Shown here: positions 25,203 to 35,093 of the stretch, one piece after another | How the letters are laid out: every line of letters begins with the position of its first letter | How positions within the stretch are numbered: position 1 is the stretch's first letter | The notes under the pieces: model-generated | Told to the model about the DNA's origin: nothing | Seen by the model: the letters and a program-made list of their open reading frames with translations, nothing else | Database searches by the model: none | Assembly (NCBI GenBank): GCA_963749365.1 | Contig: CAVVME010000003.1 | Span: forward strand, 558,001-622,000 | DNA: 64,000 nt | DNA from: WHSW01 sp963749365 | Lineage (GTDB): Bacteria; Actinomycetota; Thermoleophilia; Solirubrobacterales; 70-9 | Reading direction: 5' to 3' | Made by a program: the position numbers and the translations under genes

Positions 25203-28200
25203 TCACGCTGCGATCGCCGCGGGGCCGAGGAGCTGATCGAGCTCGGCCCGCAGGGCCGGTGACGGGGTCACCCGATAGCCGCTGCCGAAGCGGAGCTTGC
25301 GGACCCCGTCGCGGGTGCGCATCTCGAGCTGCACCTCGTTCTCGCCGGGGTGCGACTCGAACAGCGCCTTTAGCTCCTCGATCACCCCGGCGCCGAACTG
25401 CCCGGCGTCGATCCGCAGCGTCAGCGGCCCTGCCGCCGCCCTCGCCCTCTCGCGGGCGGCGGCGAGCTCGTCCGGATCGGGCTCGAACACCTCGGCCTCG
25501 GAGACGACGACGCTGGTCTCCCCCCGGTTCTTGTGGTCGACCCGTCCCCTGACCACGATCACCCGGTCGACCTGGACCACCTCCGCCGCCTCGCCGCCGG
25601 CATCGCGAACGAACAGCTCGACCCTGCCCTCGAGGTCGTCGAGGGTCGCGAACATGACGTGCCCGCCGTTGCGTGTCCGCACCTTCTTCGCCTCGCTGAC
25701 GATCCCGCCGACGGTCACCCAGGCGCCGTCCTCGAGCTCGGCGACCGCGGTCAGCGGACGCTCGACCCGGGCTCGCAGCGCCTCGCGGACGTCACTCAGC
25801 GGGTGGGCGGAGAGGAAGGTCCCCAGCGTCTCCTTCTCCAGCCGCAGCAGCTCGGGCTGTTCGAACTCCTCCTCGGGAACCGGCTGGTGGCGCGGCGGAG
25901 CGAGTCCGTCGGGGCTCGCATCGGTCGCGGCGGCCCCGCCGAGGTCGAAGATCGACCCCTGGCCGCGGCGGCTGTCGTCCTGCGTCTTCTGGCCCGCCGA
26001 CTGCGCCTGCGCGAGGACCTCGAGCATGCCGCGCCGCGCCCCGCCGGTCGAGTCCAGGGCCCCGCATTTGACCAGGCACTCGATCGCGCGCTTGTTGACG
26101 CTGCGCGAGTCGACCCGCTCGCAGAAGTCCCAGATCGACTCGAACGGGCCGCCGGAGTCGCGGGCCGCAATGATCGTCTCGACCGCCGAATGGCCGACGT
26201 TCTTGACCGCGTCGAGGCCGAACCGGATCGAGTCGCCGGAGGCGATGAAGTCGTGATCGGACGAGTTGACGTCCGGCGGCAGGACGTCGATCCCCATCTC
26301 CTCACAGCGGTTGACGAAGAACGGCACCTTGTCCTTGGTCGACATCACCGAGGAGATCACCGCGGCCATGTACTCGGCCGGGTAGTTGGCCTTCAGGTAG
26401 GCGGTCCGGTAGGCGATCAGCGCGTAGCAGGCTGCGTGGGACTTGTTGAAGCTGTAGTCGGCGGCGGCGGTCATCAGCGACCAGAGGTCCTTCGCCACCC
26501 GCTCGTCGGTGCCCGACTCGGCGAGCCCGGCGCGGAACTTGCCCTCCATCGTCGCCATCAGGTCGCGCTTCTTCTTCCCCACCGCCTTTCGCAGGTCGTC
26601 GGCCTCGGCCGGGCTGAAGCCGGCCATCCGCTTGGCGATCTCCATCAGCTGCTCCTGATAGATGCAGCAGCCATAGGTGGCCTCGGTGATCGCCCGCAGG
26701 CGCTCGTCCGCGTAGGTGACCGAGCGCGGGTCGCGCTTGCCGCCGGCGTAATCGTCGATGTAGCGCATCGCCCCCGGCCGGTACAGCGAGACGAGGGCGA
26801 TGATGTCGTCAAACTCGGTCGGCCGGACCTTGCGCAGGGCCTCGCGCATCCCCTCGGACTCGAGCTGGAAGACACCGATCGAGTCGCCGCGGGCGAGCAT
26901 CTCGAAGGTCGTCGGGTCGTCGGTCGGGATCGATTCGATCTCGATCTCCTCCTCGCGCGAGCGGCGGATGATCTCGATCGCGTCCTCGATCACGTCGAGG
27001 TTGCGCAGCCCGAGGAAGTCCATCTTCAGCAGCCCGATGTCCTCGATCGGCCCCATCGAGTACTGGGTGACGATCTTGTACTGGCGCTCGGGCTTGCCGG
27101 ACCCGTTCCCGTTCGCGGCGGGCGACCCGCCGCGATCCTCGGCCAGCTGCAGCGGGACGATCTCGTTCAGGGGTCGGTCGGCGATCACCACCGCGGCCGC
27201 GTGGATCGAGTTGTTGCGGACGATCCCCTCCAGGCCCTGGGCGATCTCGACGATCCGCTTCGTCTGCTCGTCCGCGTCGTAGGCCTTGCGCAGGTCCTGG
27301 CCGGGCTTCAGGCACTCCTCGAAGCTCGGGCTGCGGCCCATGATCGGCTCCGGGATCAGCTTCGCGGCGCGGTCGCCGGTCGCGTAGTCATAGCCGAGCA
27401 CGCGCGCCGCGTCGCGGGTCGCCTGTCGCGGCGCCATCTTGCCGAAGGTGATGATCTGGGCCACCGACTCGCGGCCGTACTTCTCCTGCACGTAGCGGAT
27501 CACCCGCTCGCGCCCGCGGACCGAGAAGTCGATGTCGATGTCGGGCATCGACTTGCGGGCCGGGTTGAGGAAGCGCTCGAAGAGCAGCTCGTTGGCGATC
27601 GGGTCGAGGTCGGTGATGTTGAGCGCGTAGGCGACGATCGAGCCGGCCGCCGAGCCGCGGCCCGGGCCGACCGCGATCCCGTTCTGCTTCGCGAACCGGA
27701 CGAAGTCCCAGACGATCAAGAAGTAGGAGTCGAACCCCATCTCGGCAATCACCCCGAGCTCGAACTCGACCCGCTCCAGCGCCGCCGCCGGCGGCGGGTC
27801 GCCGTAGCGGCGAGCGAGTCCCTCGAGCGCGAGCCGGCGCAGCATCTGGCGCGGCTCCTCACCCTCGGGGGTCGGGAAGCGCGGCAGCAGCAGCTTGCCG
27901 AGCTCGAGCTCGAGCTCGCAGCGGTCGGCGATCTCGAGCGTCGTCGGGATCGACTCCGGCCACTCCGCGAAGGCCTCCTCCATCTCCGCCGCGCTCTTGA
28001 GGAAGAACTCGTTGGTCTCGAAGGTGAGCTTCGGCTGCTCCAGGGTCGACTTCGTCTGCACGCAGAGCAGTGCCGCGTGGTTGCGGTAGTCCTCGCGGCC
28101 CAGGTAGTGCACGTCGGCGGTCGCGACCAGGGGCCGGCCGAGCTCGCGCGCGTAACGCACGATGCCCTGGTTCGCCTTCGCCTGCTCGGCGATCCCGTTG

Positions 28201-28724
28201 ACCTGGACCTCGAAGTAGACGTCCTCGCGACCGAAGATCTGCACCAGGTCGTCGAGGTGAGCGCGGGCGTCCTGCGGGCGATCCTCGATCAGGCGCCGGC
28301 AGAAGCGCGACTGCAGGCAGCCGGTGAGCGCGATCACCCCCTCGGAGTGGCGCGCGAGCAGCTCGTTGTCGACGTTGGCCTTGCCACGCTTGAAGCCGTC
28401 GAGGAAACCCTCCGAGCTGAGCTTGACCAGGTTGCGAAAGCCCTCATCGGAGGCCGCCAACAGGGTCAGGTGGTTGCGCTCGACCCTGCCCTCGGCGTGG
28501 CGGTCGCCGACCAGGTACGCCTCGAGCCCGAGGATCGGCTTGATCCCGTGCTTGCGACAGGCCTTGTAGTGCTCGACGGCGCCGTTCATGACGCCGTGGT
28601 CGGTGAGCCCGAGGGCCGGCATCCCGAGCTCGGCCGCGCGGGCCGCCATCGCGTCGATCTTGCAGGCACCGTCGAGCAGCGAGTACTCGCTGTGCACATG
28701 CAGGTGGACGACGCTCCCGCTCAC
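25203..28724 (-). CDS. dnaE: DNA polymerase III alpha subunit (replicative, DnaE1-type)
   Basis: 1173 residues from the GTG at 28724, just before the conserved HLHVHSEYSLLDG. The N-terminal PHP domain keeps its His and Asp ligands (also LTDHGVMNG and GLEAY), as in actinobacterial DnaE1 with proofreading capacity. The polymerase core has GRGSAAGSIVAYAL and the catalytic acidic motif PDIDIDF. LKMDFLGLRNLDVIEDA supplies the third acidic group. An OB fold (VTVGGIVSEAKKVRTRNGG) lies near residue 1010. Upstream open sequence to 29222 is the shadow of the divergent phosphatase gene. Confidence 0.95.
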   Translation of the reverse strand: MSGSVVHLHVHSEYSLLDGACKIDAMAARAAELGMPALGLTDHGVMNGAVEHYKACRKHGIKPILGLEAYLVGDRHAEGRVERNHLTLLAASDEGFRNLVKLSSEGFLDGFKRGKANVDNELLARHSEGVIALTGCLQSRFCRRLIEDRPQDARAHLDDLVQIFGREDVYFEVQVNGIAEQAKANQGIVRYARELGRPLVATADVHYLGREDYRNHAALLCVQTKSTLEQPKLTFETNEFFLKSAAEMEEAFAEWPESIPTTLEIADRCELELELGKLLLPRFPTPEGEEPRQMLRRLALEGLARRYGDPPPAAALERVEFELGVIAEMGFDSYFLIVWDFVRFAKQNGIAVGPGRGSAAGSIVAYALNITDLDPIANELLFERFLNPARKSMPDIDIDFSVRGRERVIRYVQEKYGRESVAQIITFGKMAPRQATRDAARVLGYDYATGDRAAKLIPEPIMGRSPSFEECLKPGQDLRKAYDADEQTKRIVEIAQGLEGIVRNNSIHAAAVVIADRPLNEIVPLQLAEDRGGSPAANGNGSGKPERQYKIVTQYSMGPIEDIGLLKMDFLGLRNLDVIEDAIEIIRRSREEEIEIESIPTDDPTTFEMLARGDSIGVFQLESEGMREALRKVRPTEFDDIIALVSLYRPGAMRYIDDYAGGKRDPRSVTYADERLRAITEATYGCCIYQEQLMEIAKRMAGFSPAEADDLRKAVGKKKRDLMATMEGKFRAGLAESGTDERVAKDLWSLMTAAADYSFNKSHAACYALIAYRTAYLKANYPAEYMAAVISSVMSTKDKVPFFVNRCEEMGIDVLPPDVNSSDHDFIASGDSIRFGLDAVKNVGHSAVETIIAARDSGGPFESIWDFCERVDSRSVNKRAIECLVKCGALDSTGGARRGMLEVLAQAQSAGQKTQDDSRRGQGSIFDLGGAAATDASPDGLAPPRHQPVPEEEFEQPELLRLEKETLGTFLSAHPLSDVREALRARVERPLTAVAELEDGAWVTVGGIVSEAKKVRTRNGGHVMFATLDDLEGRVELFVRDAGGEAAEVVQVDRVIVVRGRVDHKNRGETSVVVSEAEVFEPDPDELAAARERARAAAGPLTLRIDAGQFGAGVIEELKALFESHPGENEVQLEMRTRDGVRKLRFGSGYRVTPSPALRAELDQLLGPAAIAA

Positions 28725-28793
28725 GCTCCGATCATCGCAACCGACCCGGTCGGCATCGACGCCCCAAATCGCTAACTGCGACGATCCTGAGGC

Positions 28794-29228
28794 GTGATCT
28801 GGCTGCTCCGACACGGGACCGCCGAGCAAGGGGCCGCGGACGACGCCTCTCGGCGGCTGACCGGCAAGGGAGAGCGCCAGGCCCGCGCCGCGGGGACGGC
28901 CCTGGCCGAGCTCGGGGCGAACATCGAACGCTGTCTGACGAGCCCGAAGGTGCGGGCCGCCGAAACCGCCCAGCTGGCCTGCGAGCCGCTCGGGATCGAG
29001 GTCGAGAGCTGCGAGGCGCTGCGGGGTGGCGACTTCGACCCGTCGAGGCTGGTGGACGAGCGGACGACGCTCCTGGTCGGACACGAGCCGGACTTCTCGC
29101 GCGCGGTCGAGGCCGTCACCGGAGCCCGGATCGAGCTCAGGAAGGGCGGCGTCGCGGCCCTCGACGGGCCGCTCTTGGTGGCGCTGCTGCGACCCGCCCA
29201 GCTGCGACGGATCGCCGCTCACAGCTAG
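28794..29228 (+). CDS. SixA-like histidine phosphatase family protein
   Basis: 144 residues. The RHG motif LLRHGTAEQ holds the phospho-accepting His at the N-terminus, and the second His is in LLVGHEPDFS. CLTSPKVRAAETAQ is the substrate-side Arg region. The length and compact form match SixA, which dephosphorylates phosphohistidine on signalling or phosphotransfer proteins; the real target here is unknown. GTG start, divergent from dnaE with a 69-base gap. Confidence 0.88.
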   Translation: MIWLLRHGTAEQGAADDASRRLTGKGERQARAAGTALAELGANIERCLTSPKVRAAETAQLACEPLGIEVESCEALRGGDFDPSRLVDERTTLLVGHEPDFSRAVEAVTGARIELRKGGVAALDGPLLVALLRPAQLRRIAAHS

Positions 29229-29243
29229 ACGATTGAGCCAGAT

Positions 29244-31340
29244 CTAGGCGTCGGGCACGGCTCGCAGGTGACCGAGGGCGCGCTTGGTGCGCTCGTCGGA
29301 GTCGAGCAGCCGCCGCTCAGCCTCGCGCAGCCTTGCGAGCACGTCGTCGAGGCGCTCTCGGACGTCGAGCGGTGTCGTCTGGTCGGCGATCCGGCGCGAG
29401 AGCTCGGCGGCGGTCGCGGTCAGGTCCCGGATCGCAGACGCGGCCGCGCTCTGGGCGCGGGTGCTCACGGTCGCCTCGGCGATCCGGGCGGTCTGCGCGA
29501 CCCGTTCCTCGGCGACCCCGGCGGCGCCGCGCACGTCGGCGGCGATCCGGTCGAGCTCCTCGCGCAGCGAGGCGAGCTCGGTCCGGGTCTGGATCATCAT
29601 CGCGCTGACCTCGGCGCGCATCCGGGCTCCGACCTCGCCCTCCTGGGCGCGAACCTTCTCGGCCACACGGCGGTTGGCGTCCTCGGCCGCACGGTCGACG
29701 CTCAGCCGGGTGGAGGCGAGTCGGGCGTCGATCTCCGCCTCGTGGGTCGCCAGGCGCTTGCCGATCGCCGCCTCCGAAGCGGTGACCATCTCGGCCAGCC
29801 GCTCGAGCTCACCGCGGGCCTGGACGCGCATCGAGGCGACCTCGTCGCGCAGCCTCGCGAGATCCTCGGAGCGCAGGGCGTCGATCGAGCTCTGGGCACG
29901 ATCGAGAATGCCCTTCGCCTGCTTCTCGATCCGGTCCTCGGCCGCCTTGATCCGGCGCTCGCGCTCCTCGCGCGCGAGCCGCAGCTCCTGGCGGCGCGCC
30001 TTGCGCGAGAGCGTCTTGTCGACGAACTCGGTGACCTGCTCGCGCGCCTGCACACCGGCCCGCTCGGCGATCGCGCCGCTGGCCGATTCGACGACCGCCT
30101 GCCCGGCCGCATCGATTGCGGCCTCGTGGCGCTCGCGGGCGAGCCCGAGCGCCTCCTCCCCGCGCCTCGCCGCCTCGCTCGTCGCCGCCTCGATCTCGAC
30201 GTTGCCGGCGCTGATCCGGCGATCGACGTCGGCCTTCAGCTGCTCCAGCCCGGCCTCGACACGACGGCCGAGGACCGCGGTTGCGCCCCCCACCGCGCTC
30301 CGGACCTCGGAGTCCACGCTCGCCGCACGCGATTCGTTCGTCTCCTGGATCCGCTCCTCCAGCGCCCGCCCGGCGACGTCGAGGGAATCGGTTACCGATC
30401 GTCTGACCTCTGTCTGAAGCTCCTCGCGCAGCGACGCGAACCGGCTCAGCAGGTCGCGCTCGATCGCTGCCGCGCGCTCGTCGATCTCGGCCGACAGCCG
30501 CGTCGCCTCGGTGTCGAGGCGGGTGTCGAGCGACTGATCGAGCTGCCGGCGCGTCTTCTTCAGCCGCTTGGCGATCTGGTCACGGAGGTCGTCGCGCAGT
30601 GAGCCGAGCGCCGCCTTGCGAAGCTTCTTGCTCTCGCGTCGTTCGGCCTCGAAGCGCGATCGCAGCCCGGACTCGATCGCCTGCATGCGCTCGGCGACCT
30701 CCGAGCTGAGCTCCGCCTGGGTCGAGTCGGCGGAAGCGTCGAGCCGGTCGAACAGCCGTCCCTCGACCTCGGCGATTCGGACGTCGAGCTCGGCGGCGAG
30801 CTCTCTGCGCCCCCGCAGCGTCGGGCCCGGGAGCTCGGCGACGGCCGCCTGCACCGTGGCGCCGATCCGCTCACGCAACTCGCTTCGCGTCGCCTCGATC
30901 TCGCCCCGGACGAGGCTCGACGCTCCCTCGAGTCGCTGCTCGAACCCAACCCGCAGGGCCGCGCTCGCCTCGTCGACCGCGGCCTCCAACCGCCGTCGCA
31001 ACTCGAGGTCGGCACGCTCGACCCGGCTGTCGACGCTGCGCTCGAGCTCCCGCTCGAGGCGCTCGGAGAGGGTCGACCGCAGCTCGGCGGCGCCCGTGTC
31101 GAGGCGTCCCTGCAACTCGTCGCGCAGGCGCGCCTGCGCTCGCTCAAGCCGCTCGGCCTCGCGCTCGACCCGCTCATCGGCGATCCTCTGCGTCCGCTCG
31201 ATCACCTGCTCGGCCCGGCTGTCGAGCTCGCGCTGATGGCGCTGGGCGTCGCGGTCGAGCTCGGCGGCGAGCCTTGCGCGCGTGCTCTCGGCAGCCGCCC
31301 TGAGCTCTTCGATCTCGGGCGTCTTGCGGCCCAGCCTCAT
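29244..31340 (-). CDS. Very long alpha-helical coiled-coil protein
   Basis: 698 residues that read as continuous helix: Glu, Arg, Ala and Leu dominate, with almost no Pro, Cys, Trp or Tyr and very few Phe. Repeating blocks such as LRDELQGRLDTG and LRERIGATVQAAVAEL resemble apolipoprotein- or filament-like heptad arrays. No signal peptide or membrane segment is present, so it is probably cytosolic. Candidates by analogy are polar-growth or cytoskeletal scaffolds such as Scy/FilP-type proteins, but no sequence signature proves this. It is convergent with the phosphatase gene and divergent from the O-antigen ligase-like gene. Confidence 0.75.
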   Translation of the reverse strand: MRLGRKTPEIEELRAAAESTRARLAAELDRDAQRHQRELDSRAEQVIERTQRIADERVEREAERLERAQARLRDELQGRLDTGAAELRSTLSERLERELERSVDSRVERADLELRRRLEAAVDEASAALRVGFEQRLEGASSLVRGEIEATRSELRERIGATVQAAVAELPGPTLRGRRELAAELDVRIAEVEGRLFDRLDASADSTQAELSSEVAERMQAIESGLRSRFEAERRESKKLRKAALGSLRDDLRDQIAKRLKKTRRQLDQSLDTRLDTEATRLSAEIDERAAAIERDLLSRFASLREELQTEVRRSVTDSLDVAGRALEERIQETNESRAASVDSEVRSAVGGATAVLGRRVEAGLEQLKADVDRRISAGNVEIEAATSEAARRGEEALGLARERHEAAIDAAGQAVVESASGAIAERAGVQAREQVTEFVDKTLSRKARRQELRLAREERERRIKAAEDRIEKQAKGILDRAQSSIDALRSEDLARLRDEVASMRVQARGELERLAEMVTASEAAIGKRLATHEAEIDARLASTRLSVDRAAEDANRRVAEKVRAQEGEVGARMRAEVSAMMIQTRTELASLREELDRIAADVRGAAGVAEERVAQTARIAEATVSTRAQSAAASAIRDLTATAAELSRRIADQTTPLDVRERLDDVLARLREAERRLLDSDERTKRALGHLRAVPDA

Positions 31341-31462
31341 CGCCTGCCCTCACTCAGCTCAGCATGCATCTCGGCCAGGGCTTCGCCTCCCCCGTGCGGA
31401 TTCCACCTCCTGCAAGCCGGCTGGCAGGAGCCCGGGCGGGGTCCGTCCAATACCGTGCCCGG

Positions 31463-33427
31463 ATGACCGATTCCGAATCGGCGCCGGCACCCGTTTCTGG
31501 ACGCGCCTCGCTCGAGCCCGCGGCGCTGATCCTGCTCGCGATCCTCGCCGGGACGTGGTCGTGGTGGGCCTGGCAGGAGGGTGCCTACTTCGGCGTCGTC
31601 CTGCTCCCGGGCACGGTCGCGCTCTGCGTCGCCGCCGCCTTGCTGGCGGCGCTGGCACCGTGGAGAGTCGACCTACGGCTCTCGAAGCCGGTCGCGATCG
31701 CGCTCGCCTCCCTGGTCGGGCTCGGCGTCTGGACGATCATCTCGGCGCTCTGGAGCCCGGCTGCCGACACGGCGGTCGCCGACGGCCAGCGGGCGCTCCT
31801 CTACGCGCTCGCCTTCGGGCTCGGGTTGTGGTTGTGCGGCCTGCTCCGCTCGCGAGTCGAGCTCGCCTTCGCCCCGCTTGCGATCGCCGGCGGGGTGGCC
31901 GGGGTCGCGACGGTGATCGCGCTCGCCGGCGGCGACGATCCGCGCGATCTGCTCGACGGGGGCACCCTCGACTATCCGCTCGGCTACCGCAACGCCAACG
32001 CCGCCTTCTTCGCGATCGCCTTCTTTCCCGCGGTCGGCCTGGCTGCGGCCCCGAGGCTCGATTGGCGCCTCCGGGGCCTGGCCCTGGGCGCGGCGACGCT
32101 CTCCCTCGATCTCTTCCTGCTGAGCCAGAGCCGCGGCTCGATTCCAGCGGTCGGCCTCGCCCTGATCGTCTACGCGCTCGTCTCGCCGTTTCGGATCCGC
32201 GCCCTCTGCTGGCTCGCGCTCGCGGTCATCCCCGCGATCGGGGTCCTGCCCGCGCTCACCGACCTGTACCAGACCGCCAACGACGAGGGGCCCCGCAATG
32301 CCTTCGCCGAGCTGCACGCGACGGCGGCGACGGCCGTGGTGACGGCGCTCGCCGCGGTCGCGATCGGGGCGGTCGCCGCTCGCTTCGAGGGTCGCCTCCC
32401 GGGCCTCGGCTCCGCGTCGCCGCGCGGCAACCGCGTGATCGCAGTGGCGATCGCGGTAGCGATCGCGCTCGGCGCGATCGGCTTCGTCGCCGCGGTCGGC
32501 GACCCCGCCGACTGGATCGATCAGCGAATCGAGGAGTTCAAGGGCGGCGGCACGCCCGACGTCTCGAGGGAGTCGAGCCGGTTCACCTTCAACGCCGCCT
32601 CGGATCGCTACGACCTCTGGCGCGTCGCCGTCGAGGACCTCGCCGAGAGCCCGCTCGGCGGCGCGGGCAGTGGCGGCTTCGAGTACAGCTACGCGCGCGA
32701 GCGCGAGGTCGCATACCAGGAGGCACGCGACGCTCACGGCGTCCCGTTCGAGCTCGGCGGCGAGCTCGGCCTCGTCGGCCTGGTGCTGTTCGCGGTCACG
32801 ATCGGGGCCTCGGTGGTGGGCGTGCTGCGGGCACGCCGGCTCGGCCCCGCCGAGGGCGCCCTGGGCGCGGTCGCGCTGGCCAGCGGTGCGTACTGGCTCG
32901 TCCACACGTCGATCGACTGGTTCTGGGCCTACCCCGTGGTCACGGCGCCCGTGCTCGCCCTGCTCGGCTCCGGCTGCGCGCCGCTCGTCCGCTCGGATGC
33001 CGTGCGGCCCTCGCGAGCCTCGCGGGCCGGGCTGATCGTGGCCCTGCTCGCTCTCGGGCTCAGCGCCGTGGCCCCGTTCCTGGCCAATCGCTACGTCAAC
33101 GACGCCTACGCGATCTGGCGCGAGGACCTGCAGCGCGCCTACGACGACCTCGACCGGGCCGCGAGCCTGAACAGGCTCAGCGACGCGCCGCTGTTGGCCG
33201 AGGGGACGATCGCGCGCGAGGTCGGCGACCGGCGGCGCGCGCTCGCCGCCTTCGAGGCGGCGAGCGCAAGGCGCCCGGACGGCTGGGCGGCCCACTACCT
33301 GCTCGCCGAGCTGCAGGCGGGGGCGGACCCACGCCTGGCCCGCGAGCAGATCGCGATCGCGCTCGAGCTCAACCCGCTCGACCGCTCGGTCCGCCGACTC
33401 GCTCGCGAGCTCGGCGTCAGCGGCTGA
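31463..33427 (+). CDS. O-antigen ligase/Wzy-like membrane protein with C-terminal TPR-like region
   Basis: 654 residues. Around 11-13 membrane helices carry the Wzy_C/O-antigen ligase features: YPLGYRNANAAFFAIAF, LLSQSRGS, and a long extracytoplasmic loop with ESPLGGAGSGGFEYSY. After the last helix, about 110 residues form helical pairs (AYDDLDRAASLNRLSDAPLL, then ALAAFEAASARRPDGWAAHY) like TPRs. The ATG at 31463 precedes the first helix. It probably polymerises or ligates glycans on a lipid carrier. It is followed convergently by the sugar transferase gene. Confidence 0.85.
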   Translation: MTDSESAPAPVSGRASLEPAALILLAILAGTWSWWAWQEGAYFGVVLLPGTVALCVAAALLAALAPWRVDLRLSKPVAIALASLVGLGVWTIISALWSPAADTAVADGQRALLYALAFGLGLWLCGLLRSRVELAFAPLAIAGGVAGVATVIALAGGDDPRDLLDGGTLDYPLGYRNANAAFFAIAFFPAVGLAAAPRLDWRLRGLALGAATLSLDLFLLSQSRGSIPAVGLALIVYALVSPFRIRALCWLALAVIPAIGVLPALTDLYQTANDEGPRNAFAELHATAATAVVTALAAVAIGAVAARFEGRLPGLGSASPRGNRVIAVAIAVAIALGAIGFVAAVGDPADWIDQRIEEFKGGGTPDVSRESSRFTFNAASDRYDLWRVAVEDLAESPLGGAGSGGFEYSYAREREVAYQEARDAHGVPFELGGELGLVGLVLFAVTIGASVVGVLRARRLGPAEGALGAVALASGAYWLVHTSIDWFWAYPVVTAPVLALLGSGCAPLVRSDAVRPSRASRAGLIVALLALGLSAVAPFLANRYVNDAYAIWREDLQRAYDDLDRAASLNRLSDAPLLAEGTIAREVGDRRRALAAFEAASARRPDGWAAHYLLAELQAGADPRLAREQIAIALELNPLDRSVRRLARELGVSG

Positions 33428-33455
33428 CACCGGCAGCGTGCGCACGGACGGCTCG

Positions 33456-34892
33456 CTAGGTCCCGGTCTCCTCGCCAATCAGGAAGCGCTCGTCGGGGGC
33501 GCGCAGGCCGCGATGGGCGTCCCGGAACACCTCGACCGCGGTCTCGGCGAGGATCATCGCGTCGGCGAGCACCGAGCGGCGCTTGATGTAGAAGAGGTCG
33601 TGGCAGAGCTTCCAGGCCGTCCCCAGGTCGGAGCCCGCGTAGCCACAGCGCAAGGCGGCCCAGCCGGCGATCCCGGGCTTGACCAGATGGCGGCGGGTGT
33701 AATGGGGGAAGCGCCGCTCGAGCTCGGCGACCATCTCCGGCCGCTCGGGACGAGGCCCGACCAGGGTCATGTCGCCGCGGAGCACGTTCCAGAGCTGGGG
33801 CACCTCGTCGAGGTGGGTGCGCCTGAGGACCCGCCCCACCTTCGTGATCCGGTCGTCGCGAGCGGTCGCCCACTGGGGTCCGTCGCGCTCGGCGTCGACC
33901 CTCATCGTCCGGAGCTTCAAGATCTCGAACGCATCGCCGTACTCGCCGAGGCGCTTCTGGCGGTAGAAGACCGGCCCGCCATCGCCGAGCATGATCGCGA
34001 GCGCGGCGATCCCGATCACGGGCAGGAACATGAGCCCGATCAGGCTCCCGACCGCGAGGTCGAAGATCCGCTTGCTGAACGGGCCCGCGGCGCGAAAATT
34101 CGGATGCATGATGTAGCGGTACCAGGCCGCGTCCATGACTCCGACCGGAACGTGGCCGAGCACCTCCTCGTAGAGCTGATTGGCGGCGATCAGCCGCACC
34201 GGCAGGTCGAGGCACTCGTCGGCGACCAGGGCCGAGATCTCCTCGGTGCTCGTCCCACCCCCGAAGCTCGGCACAGGAGCCGAGACCAGCAAGTCGATGC
34301 CCTCGCGGATCACCGCTGCCCGCACCCCCTCGACCGGCCCCAGCCAGCGCAGCTTCTGGTAGTCGGCCGACTCCTCCTCGTCGATCCAGCCGACGACCTC
34401 GTAGGACCCAAACCCCGACGCCGCCAGCTCGGCGACGAAGTCGGCGGCGAACTCGCGCGAGCCGATCACCGCAACACGGGCTCGCAGACCCTCCTCGAAC
34501 CGGGTCTTCATCCAGGCGCCGAGCGCGAGCACCAGCCAGGCGCCGAGAACGGCGGCCTCGTAGTCGGCGAGCGACTCCGGCGCGCCGACGGCGATCGTCA
34601 GCAACCAGGCGACGGCGACGCCAATCAACGGCGCCGCGAGCCCGATCAGGACGCGCGTCGCGGGCATCAGATGCAAGGGCAGGTGCGAAAGCTCCATCGC
34701 CTGCGCCGCGGCGAGCACGGCGACGAAGACGAGCACGCCCTCGCCGAGCTGTTCCATGTGCAGCGCCGCGATCGCGCCGGCGGCCAGCGCCGGCGCCACG
34801 CGCAGGGTGACGAGGTCGATCACCCGTTGGGCCTCGAGCGCGCGCAGTCCGCGGCGCGGGCGCCTGCCGACCGCAAGCTCAGCCGAGGTCAT
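33456..34892 (-). CDS. Exopolysaccharide polyprenyl glycosylphosphotransferase
   Basis: 478 residues. An N-terminal half with several membrane helices and a Rossmann-like segment (VAVIGSREFAADFVAEL) is followed by the bacterial sugar transferase domain. That domain shows KRIFDLAVGSLIGLMFLPVI, FYRQKRLGEYGDAFEILKLR, RTHLDEVPQLWNVLRGDM and LVGPRPERPEMV. It starts glycan assembly by moving a sugar-1-phosphate to undecaprenyl phosphate. Its ATG overlaps the stop of a 24-codon upstream ORF. Confidence 0.93.
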   Translation of the reverse strand: MTSAELAVGRRPRRGLRALEAQRVIDLVTLRVAPALAAGAIAALHMEQLGEGVLVFVAVLAAAQAMELSHLPLHLMPATRVLIGLAAPLIGVAVAWLLTIAVGAPESLADYEAAVLGAWLVLALGAWMKTRFEEGLRARVAVIGSREFAADFVAELAASGFGSYEVVGWIDEEESADYQKLRWLGPVEGVRAAVIREGIDLLVSAPVPSFGGGTSTEEISALVADECLDLPVRLIAANQLYEEVLGHVPVGVMDAAWYRYIMHPNFRAAGPFSKRIFDLAVGSLIGLMFLPVIGIAALAIMLGDGGPVFYRQKRLGEYGDAFEILKLRTMRVDAERDGPQWATARDDRITKVGRVLRRTHLDEVPQLWNVLRGDMTLVGPRPERPEMVAELERRFPHYTRRHLVKPGIAGWAALRCGYAGSDLGTAWKLCHDLFYIKRRSVLADAMILAETAVEVFRDAHRGLRAPDERFLIGEETGT

Positions 34893-34963
34893 GCGGCGAC
34901 CTCGGCGACCGGCACCTCGTATTCGGACGCGGACGCGCCGCCATCCTGATCAGTGAAGATCAT
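34889..34963 (-). CDS. Possible 24-codon leader ORF coupled to the glycosylphosphotransferase gene
   Basis: An ATG at 34963 with a GAGGG ribosome-like site opens 24 codons. Its TGA overlaps the ATG of the sugar transferase gene as ATGA. The product begins MIFTDQDGGASASEYEV and has no membrane helix. It could be a translation-coupling leader, a real micropeptide or chance. No attenuator hairpin was recognised. Confidence 0.4.
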   Translation of the reverse strand: MIFTDQDGGASASEYEVPVAEVAA

Positions 34964-35093
34964 CCCGAAACCCTCAGTTTCTGCCACCGTGACGACGGCC
35001 CCCCGGAGCGCCCGGCCTCATGCCGGCTGTCACTGGTTCTACGGACTGGCCCGCGTACAGTCAACGCGCAGGCAGTGAAGTTACCTCGAATAG
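34964..35093. other. Intergenic region upstream of the LuxR-GAF frame
   Basis: No gene is supported here. The region should hold the promoters of the divergent glycosylphosphotransferase and LuxR-GAF genes. Directly after it lie two direct repeats at 35081-35119. Confidence 0.4.

Noticed and set aside
28725..29222. Open-frame extension of dnaE upstream by 166 codons
   Set aside because: It is antisense to the histidine phosphatase gene, has low family similarity, and the PHP motif begins right after the GTG at 28724.
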